A stretch of DNA of 64,000 nucleotides from Amycolatopsis saalfeldensis (GTDB lineage Bacteria; Actinomycetota; Actinomycetes; Mycobacteriales; Pseudonocardiaceae), in contig NZ_FOEF01000001.1 of NCBI RefSeq assembly GCF_900110575.1, positions 558,001 to 622,000 on the forward strand, given 5' to 3'. Below the pieces are notes generated by a model, which worked only from the letters and a program-made list of their open reading frames with translations, had not been told where the DNA came from and ran no database searches. Shown here one piece after another: positions 58,398-64,000 of this stretch; position 1 is the stretch's first letter; every line of letters begins with the position of its first letter. The translations under genes were made by a program, and so were the position numbers.

Positions 58398-58936
58398 ACA
58401 CGACCTCCCTCGCTGAGATGACTGCGAGCTGTTGTGTTCACACGGCGCCGGTACTGCGGGGACGGAGCCCGGATCTGGCGGGCTGAGAAGAACTCGGGAA
58501 CCGGTCACGACGTCTCGTGGCGATTGCGCGAGCGCGGACTCAGCAGGCCTCCGGCGCCAGGGACATGGGCTGCATACCTCCCTGCCTGCGGGAATCTCTG
58601 ATAGCGGTGCACGTTAGCTTCATCACGCCGCTTGCAACAGCCCCCGAGCCGGGGGATGTCCCGGACCGGTAACCCGTCACGGCGCGCAGCGAAACCCCCG
58701 TGCGAAGGACGAAATCCCGTACCGGACGGCCGAGCGCGCGTCGCTCGATTTCACGCGGACGGCGCAATGGTGCGGGACCTCGGAGACCGAGGGTGACGGC
58801 ACTCTCCACCACAGCCGCCACCCCGGTGGGGTGCTCGGCTGCCGGAGTGATTTCCCGGCGAACCCTCATGTCCCGACAACGGCCCGGGACCACGCAGCGT
58901 TCCCGCTTGACCTCACTCGTGTAGGTGACACCCTCG
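58398..58936. other. 539-bp intergenic region upstream of hpf
   Basis: No gene recognised. It must contain the hpf promoter; TTGCAA near 58630 and a following TAAC-containing stretch on the minus strand are possible but weak elements. Open frames on the minus strand near 58540-58980 lack protein-like character. Confidence 0.35.
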
Positions 58937-60076
58937 TCACCCGGCAGCGAGCAGCGTGAGCACAGCCGCGACGGCGACACCCGAACTTTTCAACGCGGCC
59001 ACACACGCGGCCGCGGTGGCCCCGGTGGTGACGATGTCGTCGAGCACCACGACCCGGCATCCCGCCGGCGGCCGCCCATCCGGGACGAACCTCAGCCGCC
59101 CGGCCAGATTGGCGACGCGCTCGGCCCGCCCCAGCCCCACGGCGTCGCGGGCGCCCTTGAGCTCCAACGCCGGCGCGACGAACACCGCGATGCCCAGCCC
59201 CGCCGCGGCCACCTCCCGCGCGGCCACCTCGGCGATCCGCAACATGTGCGGCCCACCCCGAACCCGCGAAGCCGAACGACGGCTGGGGGCGGGAACCAGG
59301 CACAACGGGGTTGGTGCGGTTGGTGGGACGTGTGGGGTCGGTCGAGTTGCCGCGGTGGGTGGGGTGGAGGGCTGGGTGGGGGTGGAGGGCGAGGCCGCTG
59401 GGAATGGCGGGGCAGCTGGGAAGGGCAAGGGCGACGAAGCGAGGGCAGGACTTGGGTGGGCAGGACTTGCCGGGCTGGACCGGCGAAGGCCAGAAGCGGG
59501 ACCGCGGTCGCGACCGGCAGCAGGGTCAAGACCGGAGCCGAGGCCCGAGCCGAGGCCCGAGCTGGGGCCAAAACCGGAGCCGGAGCCGTGGCCAGAGCCG
59601 AGGCTGGAACCCGAGCCAGGGCCAGGGCCGACGTCGAGGCCGGTAGCGGGGCCAAGGTTGGGACCGGGGCCAAGGCCGGAACTCCGGCTCGAGCGGCTGG
59701 AACTCGGGCTCGGACTTGCGCAGCTGAGACTCGCACCAGGACCTGCCCGACCCGGGCTCGAGCGGCCAGAAATCGAGAAGCCCGGACTCCAGCGCCCAGG
59801 ACTAAGGCCGCCGCCTGGGAGGGCGGGTAGGGCGGCAGCGATCGCGCGGCCTAGGGACGGGGCCAGGTCGCGGCGGCCTCGCTCCTTGTATGCGATCAGC
59901 ATTCGCCTTGCCGCGCCCTGGTGGCGAGCCAGTGCGTACGCGGGGACGACGCCCGCCAGGGGAGCGCGGACCACCTCCGTGAGCGAACCCCACACCTGCG
60001 AACACACCGCGCAGCACGGGGCACCACGGACACCACAACCGGCGCAGCGGGCCGGGACCAGCAGATTCAGAACCAT
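58937..60076 (-). CDS. ComF family phosphoribosyltransferase with a long low-complexity insertion
   Basis: A 379-aa protein where ComF relatives are 200-240 aa. Residues 1-87 are normal: LLVPARCAGCGVRGAPCCAVC (zinc ribbon, Cys11, 14, 21/22, 25), then YKERGRRDLAPSLGRAIAAA. Residues about 88-256 are a Gly/Ser/Pro insertion of about 170 residues. Normal sequence resumes at CLVPAPSRRSASRVRGG, and the PRPP loop is VVVLDDIVTTGATAAA (343-358). The frame is intact throughout. The start is the ATG at 60076. It corresponds to Rv3242c. ComF is needed for DNA uptake in competent bacteria; in actinobacteria the role is unclear. Confidence 0.9.
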   Translation of the reverse strand: MVLNLLVPARCAGCGVRGAPCCAVCSQVWGSLTEVVRAPLAGVVPAYALARHQGAARRMLIAYKERGRRDLAPSLGRAIAAALPALPGGGLSPGRWSPGFSISGRSSPGRAGPGASLSCASPSPSSSRSSRSSGLGPGPNLGPATGLDVGPGPGSGSSLGSGHGSGSGFGPSSGLGSGLGSGLDPAAGRDRGPASGLRRSSPASPAHPSPALASSPLPFPAAPPFPAASPSTPTQPSTPPTAATRPTPHVPPTAPTPLCLVPAPSRRSASRVRGGPHMLRIAEVAAREVAAAGLGIAVFVAPALELKGARDAVGLGRAERVANLAGRLRFVPDGRPPAGCRVVVLDDIVTTGATAAACVAALKSSGVAVAAVLTLLAAG

Positions 60077-60169
60077 GACCCGCAGTGTGCACCCGGGCAC
60101 CGACAGTTTCCGGCTCGTGCATGGTCAGGCCGGTTCCAACCGTCACCACCACTCAACGAGTCCCCGGCC

Positions 60170-61918
60170 TCACCCCGGGTAGAACGGCTCCGCGTCCGGC
60201 ATCGAGTGGGGCTGGGGGCGCCAGACCTCGCCCAGTTCCGTCGCGTTCCACAGGCCGCCGGCGTCGGCGACGACGATCGGGCGGCTCGGGGCGGAGGTGA
60301 CGGCGCGGACCGGGGTCGTGAGGTTCGAGCTGTTGAACGCGTCCATCCGCCGCCCGTCCAGCGAGACGCGCTGGACCGGCTGGGAGCTCGACGACGTGAC
60401 CACCACCAGCGAGTCCGCCGTCGAGCCCCAGTCGACGTCCACGACGTTGGACAGGGTGCCCGGCTGGAGGACCCGCGGTTCGCGCAGGGTCACCGTGTCG
60501 GCGCTGCGGATGACGGCCGCCACGACGAGCTGGCCGTTCACGATGGCGGCCACGCGGGCGCCGTCGCGGGAGAGGCGCAGGCCGTCGATCTGGCCGAGCG
60601 CCAGGACGTCGTTCGCGTTCACGCTCTGGCGCAGCCAGTGGCCGGTCGGGTCGAGGACCATGCGGGCGACCGTCGAGCGGTCCACCACCGTCCAGACCTC
60701 GCCCGACGGGCCCGCGCCGGCGGGTGCCGGGCGCCAGGTCGGCCGGCTCAGGGTGCCGCCGGTGAGATCGACCAGCGGCAGGTCCCGGCCCATGTCGCCG
60801 ATGCGCAGGCGCACCTGGTCGCCGTCGTGCTCCACCACCGCGAGCCGCTTGCCGTCGATGGACTGGGCGGCGTTGACGACGTTGTACGCCCCGTTGCCCG
60901 CGGCCCCCTCGACGGGCGCGCCGTCGCCGAGCGAGCGAACTCGGCCCCCGGCTGTCATCAGTCCCGTCAGGCCCGAGTTGGGCGACGAAGCGGCGCTGTA
61001 CGCGGGCACATCGCTGCTCCGCCAGTACTCGTGGTCGTGCACCAGCGGCATGCCGTCGGCGAGCAGCCGGATGCGCGTGGAGGTGACCGTCTGCATCGAC
61101 AGGACGATCTGCGCGGCGATCAGCACGCGGGTCTCCGGGCTGGCCCCGGTGAGGCCGGACAGCGGCACCAGCAGCGAGCCGTCGTCGTTGTTCTTCACGT
61201 TCGTCTCGAGCGTGACCTGGTCGCCGAGCAGGTTCTTCACCGCCCCGGCGAGCCCGGCCGACGGGCCCTGCAGGATCAGGTCCATCACGCGTCCGGGCAG
61301 GCCCGACTGGGGCGCCGCCGCGACGTAGCGCAGATCGGGCACGAAGGTCCCCGAGTCCGGCGAGTAGAAGCTCACCGCGACGCGGTTGTAGTTGGTGTCG
61401 AAATCGTCGTCGGTCACCAGCAGCGCCGGCGGCGGGGTGGAGATCCGCCACTGACCGTCCGCCTGCTTGCGGACCTCGACCCGCTGCTCCGTCGGGCCGG
61501 AGCCGGGGATGAACGCGCTGTCCGCGCTCATCGTGCCGAGCACGGACCCGCGCAGCACCACCTCGCGCACGTTCGGGTCCGGCGCGGGCCCGGTGGACGG
61601 CGGGGCCGCCTGGGTGTCGAAGTTGGTGCCGAAGATGTTGTCGATGATCGTCATCGCGCGGCTGGGCTTCCAGGTGCTGCGCTGCCGGTCGTCGAGGTAC
61701 GCGCGGGCGGCCGCGTTGTTCGACTTCGGGTCGCCGCTGGCGCGCACGAAGTCCCGCACCAGCGTCAGCGCGTCGATGCCCGGCGTCGGCTCCGGCGCGT
61801 CGTTGCCCTGCGGCGCGGGGCGGTCGTCGGAGACGACCACGGGCTGGGACTCGAGCGGGACGTTCGCGCAGCCGGCCAGCAGCAGCAGGCAGCACAGGGC
61901 GAGCAGGGCGCGCTTCAC
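60170..61918 (-). CDS. lpqB: Lipoprotein LpqB
   Basis: A 582-aa lipoprotein, signal ending LLLLAGC with Cys17. A GerMN domain around residues 200-320 (SFYSPDSGTFVPDLRYVAA, then GLPGRVMDLILQGPSAGL) precedes a C-terminal beta-propeller-like region. LpqB interacts with the extracellular part of MtrB and modulates MtrAB signalling. Its GTG overlaps the mtrB stop by 4 nt. Confidence 0.95.
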   Translation of the reverse strand: MKRALLALCCLLLLAGCANVPLESQPVVVSDDRPAPQGNDAPEPTPGIDALTLVRDFVRASGDPKSNNAAARAYLDDRQRSTWKPSRAMTIIDNIFGTNFDTQAAPPSTGPAPDPNVREVVLRGSVLGTMSADSAFIPGSGPTEQRVEVRKQADGQWRISTPPPALLVTDDDFDTNYNRVAVSFYSPDSGTFVPDLRYVAAAPQSGLPGRVMDLILQGPSAGLAGAVKNLLGDQVTLETNVKNNDDGSLLVPLSGLTGASPETRVLIAAQIVLSMQTVTSTRIRLLADGMPLVHDHEYWRSSDVPAYSAASSPNSGLTGLMTAGGRVRSLGDGAPVEGAAGNGAYNVVNAAQSIDGKRLAVVEHDGDQVRLRIGDMGRDLPLVDLTGGTLSRPTWRPAPAGAGPSGEVWTVVDRSTVARMVLDPTGHWLRQSVNANDVLALGQIDGLRLSRDGARVAAIVNGQLVVAAVIRSADTVTLREPRVLQPGTLSNVVDVDWGSTADSLVVVTSSSSQPVQRVSLDGRRMDAFNSSNLTTPVRAVTSAPSRPIVVADAGGLWNATELGEVWRPQPHSMPDAEPFYPG

Positions 61919-63693
61919 CGGCCGACCTCCTCGCGGTCGGCGCCGGAGTCGGCCAGGATCGCCTCGGGCGCGGGCTGGACCTCCAGCACCGCGGGCAGCA
62001 CCGGCACGGGCGGCACGTGGTCCCGGGGCGGCAGCGGCAGCGGGCTCTCGGCGGCCACCACCGGCACGTCCTGCCGGCGCGGCAGCAGCAGGCGGAAACA
62101 GGCGCCGTAGCCGGGTTCGCCCCAGGCCTCCAGCGCGCCTCCGTGCAGCCGGGCGTCCTCCTGGCTGATGGCCAGGCCGAGCCCGGTGCCGCCGGTGCGC
62201 CGGTTGCGGGACGGGTCGGCCCGCCAGAACCGGTTGAACACCAGGTCGGCCTCGCCGGCCCGCAGGCCGACGCCGTGGTCCCGGACGGTGATGGCCACCG
62301 CCGTCTCGTTCACCCCGACCGTCAGCACCACCGGCTTCCCCTCGCTGTGGTCGACGGCGTTGGCCAGCAGGTTGCGCAGGATGCGCTCCACGCGCCGCGC
62401 GTCGACCTCGGCCGCGGCGTCCTGTTCGGGCAGGACCAGCTCCACCGTGCTGCCCGCGGTGCCGGCGATCACGCGGACCTGCTCGACGGCGCGGGTGGCG
62501 ATCGGCCGGACGTCGATCAGCTCGGCCGAAAGCTCCTCGACCCCGGCGTCCAGCCGGCTGATCTCCAGCAGGTCGCCGAGCAGTGCCTCGAACCGGTCCA
62601 GCTCGTCCACCAGCAGCTCCGTGGAGCGCGCGAGGCCGGCCGGGAACTGCTCGCGCGAAGCGTGCAGCACGTCGGCGGCCATCCGGACGGTGGTCAACGG
62701 GGTGCGCAGCTCGTGGGAGACGTCGGAGGTGAACCGCCGCTGCAGGCCGCCGAACTCCTCGAGCTGGCGGATCTGGCCCTGGATGCTCGCGGCCATGCCG
62801 TTGTAGGACACGGCGAGCTTGGCCAGGTCGTCCTCGCCGACCGCGGCGAGCCGCTGGTCGAGGTCACCGCCGGCGAACTGCTCGGCCGCGGCGGCGGCCT
62901 CGCGGACCGGCCGCACCACCTGCCGCACCACCAGGTTCGTGATGCCGGCCAGCAGGATCAGCAGCACCAGCCCGCCGACCAGCAGCGTGTTCTGCACGGT
63001 CGAGACGGTGTTCTGCTCGCTGGTCAGCGGGAACAGCAAGTACAGCTGCAACGGGGTGGCCACCGAGTTGAGCGGCGTGCCGACGATCAGGTAGGTGGTG
63101 GGCCCGCTGCCCGTGTCGACGGTGTGCTCCGACCGGGCCAGGTGGTTGCCCTCCACGAACTGGCGCAGCCCCACCGGCACGGAGTTGAACGGCCCGGCGA
63201 ACACGGTGTCCTTGTCGGACTGGTCGGGTGCGGCGCTGGCCAGCACCGGCTCGAAGGTGCCCGCTGTGGAGCCCGCAGGCGAGGCGGACGTGGTGGAGAT
63301 CTTCTTGAGCGCGTTCTCCAGCCGCGTGTGCAGCGCGTCCGCCGACTCGCCGCCGACCCCCACCAGCTCGCGCGCGGCCGTGTCGGCCAGGTTCTGGGTC
63401 TGTTCGATCGCCGCGTGCCGCTTGGTGTCCAGCAGCCGCTCGGTGATCTGGTTCTGCAGCACCATGCCCAGCACGAACACCACGGCCGAGGACAGCGCGA
63501 GGGTCGAGATCGTGACGCGGAACTGCAGCGAGTGGCGCCACAGGTCGTTGAGCCCCACGGCCCGGCGGCGCGCGGAAACCACGGCACGCCGGACGAGGCG
63601 TGCCGTGGCGCGCGCGGAGACTCGCAGCCGTCCCGCCTCCGGGGCACGCGGGGTGTCCGGTTCCGGTGGTTCGGCGGGCGCTTCCGCCGTCAT
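61915..63693 (-). CDS. mtrB: Two-component sensor histidine kinase MtrB
   Basis: A 592-aa kinase with two membrane segments (about 58-82 and 238-260) bracketing an extracellular sensor, then HAMP (RPVREAAAAAEQFAGGDLDQ). The H-box is FTSDVSHELRTPLTTVRMA with His327, the N-box RILRNLLANAVDHSE, and the G-boxes DHGVGL and GGTGLGLAIS. In mycobacteria it phosphorylates MtrA to coordinate division and cell-wall hydrolases. The ATG at 63693 lies 7 nt after the mtrA stop. Confidence 0.96.
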   Translation of the reverse strand: MTAEAPAEPPEPDTPRAPEAGRLRVSARATARLVRRAVVSARRRAVGLNDLWRHSLQFRVTISTLALSSAVVFVLGMVLQNQITERLLDTKRHAAIEQTQNLADTAARELVGVGGESADALHTRLENALKKISTTSASPAGSTAGTFEPVLASAAPDQSDKDTVFAGPFNSVPVGLRQFVEGNHLARSEHTVDTGSGPTTYLIVGTPLNSVATPLQLYLLFPLTSEQNTVSTVQNTLLVGGLVLLILLAGITNLVVRQVVRPVREAAAAAEQFAGGDLDQRLAAVGEDDLAKLAVSYNGMAASIQGQIRQLEEFGGLQRRFTSDVSHELRTPLTTVRMAADVLHASREQFPAGLARSTELLVDELDRFEALLGDLLEISRLDAGVEELSAELIDVRPIATRAVEQVRVIAGTAGSTVELVLPEQDAAAEVDARRVERILRNLLANAVDHSEGKPVVLTVGVNETAVAITVRDHGVGLRAGEADLVFNRFWRADPSRNRRTGGTGLGLAISQEDARLHGGALEAWGEPGYGACFRLLLPRRQDVPVVAAESPLPLPPRDHVPPVPVLPAVLEVQPAPEAILADSGADREEVGR

Positions 63694-63700
63694 CGCCCGA

Positions 63701-64000
63701 TCACGGCGGGCCGGCCTTGTAACCGACGCCGCGCACCGTCAACACCACCTCGGGGTGCTCCGGGTCCTTCTCGACCTTCGACCGCAGGCGCTGGACGTGC
63801 ACGTTGACCAGCCGGGTGTCGGCCGCGTGCCGGTAGCCCCAGACCTGCTCCAGCAGCACCTCGCGGGTGAACACCTGGCGCGGCTTGCGGGCCAGCGCCA
63901 CCAGCAGGTCGAACTCCAGCGGGGTCAGCGGGATGGCCTTGCCCTCGCGGGTGACCTCGTGGCCGGGCACGTCGATGGCCAGGTCGCCGATGGTCAGCGA
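63701..64000 (-). CDS. mtrA: Response regulator MtrA, 5' part beyond the window
   Basis: Only the last 99 codons are present. They contain most of the OmpR-type winged helix: PLTPLEFDLLVALARKPRQV, FTREVLLEQVWGYRHAADTR and LVNVHVQRLRSKVEKDPEHP, ending VLTVRGVGYKAGPP. This sequence and the mtrB-lpqB neighbours identify MtrA. The receiver domain with the phosphorylated aspartate is outside. Confidence 0.96.
   Translation of the reverse strand, partial: SLTIGDLAIDVPGHEVTREGKAIPLTPLEFDLLVALARKPRQVFTREVLLEQVWGYRHAADTRLVNVHVQRLRSKVEKDPEHPEVVLTVRGVGYKAGPP

Noticed and set aside
58540-58980. 146-codon minus-strand frame between hpf and comF
   Set aside because: Cys/Arg-rich without domain or ribosome binding site and overlapping the comF end.
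62017-63807. Long open frame antisense to mtrB
   Set aside because: Low-complexity shadow of mtrB, which has all kinase motifs.

Overview
The window is 64 kb of very GC-rich chromosome from an actinobacterium of the Pseudonocardiales, most like Amycolatopsis. GTG and TTG starts are common and many TANNNT -10 boxes lie 6-8 nt before start codons, which suggests leaderless mRNAs. Lineage markers include WhiB1, a SigH-RshA redox pair, MtrA-MtrB-LpqB, the PdtaS kinase, ribosomal protein bL37, a 2-oxoglutarate decarboxylase-type KGD, a wax-ester/DGAT enzyme and F420-type oxidoreductases. No tRNA, rRNA, CRISPR array, insertion sequence or prophage was seen.

Bases 1-12,800 are accessory metabolism. 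They hold the end of metY, a MerR regulator, a methyltransferase, a PucR regulator, a quinone oxidoreductase/PPOX pair, an FAD monooxygenase/SnoaL-like/TetR group, a divergent aldo-keto reductase and XRE regulator, alanine dehydrogenase and a membrane acyltransferase. Bases 12,800-20,500 hold an ABC-2 pair, a fused double ABC exporter, a minisatellite-like stretch and two small convergent genes, one apparently frameshifted. Bases 20,700-39,000 hold kgd, a GNAT, a four-gene osmoprotectant ABC transporter, a BpsA-type aminopropyltransferase, a DUF4143 ATPase behind four 23-bp iterons, malic enzyme, an RmlC-like epimerase, cholesterol oxidase and small enzymes.

Bases 39,000-64,000 follow, from memory, the order of M. 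tuberculosis Rv3218-Rv3246c: lipid kinase, whiB1, pdtaS, bL37, rshA, sigH, SRAP protein, rsgA, lipoproteins, Rv3231c-like gene, tgs, Rv3235-like gene, secA1, hpf, comF, lpqB, mtrB, mtrA. aroA is absent from its expected place, and a P450 and a tandem hairpin-repeat block sit between the Rv3235-like gene and secA1. This half carries stress control (SigH-RshA with a matching autoregulatory promoter, WhiB1 with two CRP-like sites, PdtaS), protein export and ribosome hibernation (SecA1, HPF) and envelope/cell-cycle signalling (MtrAB-LpqB).

The most unusual items are a ~170-residue low-complexity insertion inside ComF, a decayed lipoprotein paralogue, the iteron promoter of the DUF4143 gene, tandem hairpins with compensatory changes, a WS/DGAT with HQxxxDG in place of HHxxxDG, and mutually exclusive hairpins upstream of the ABC-2 pair.
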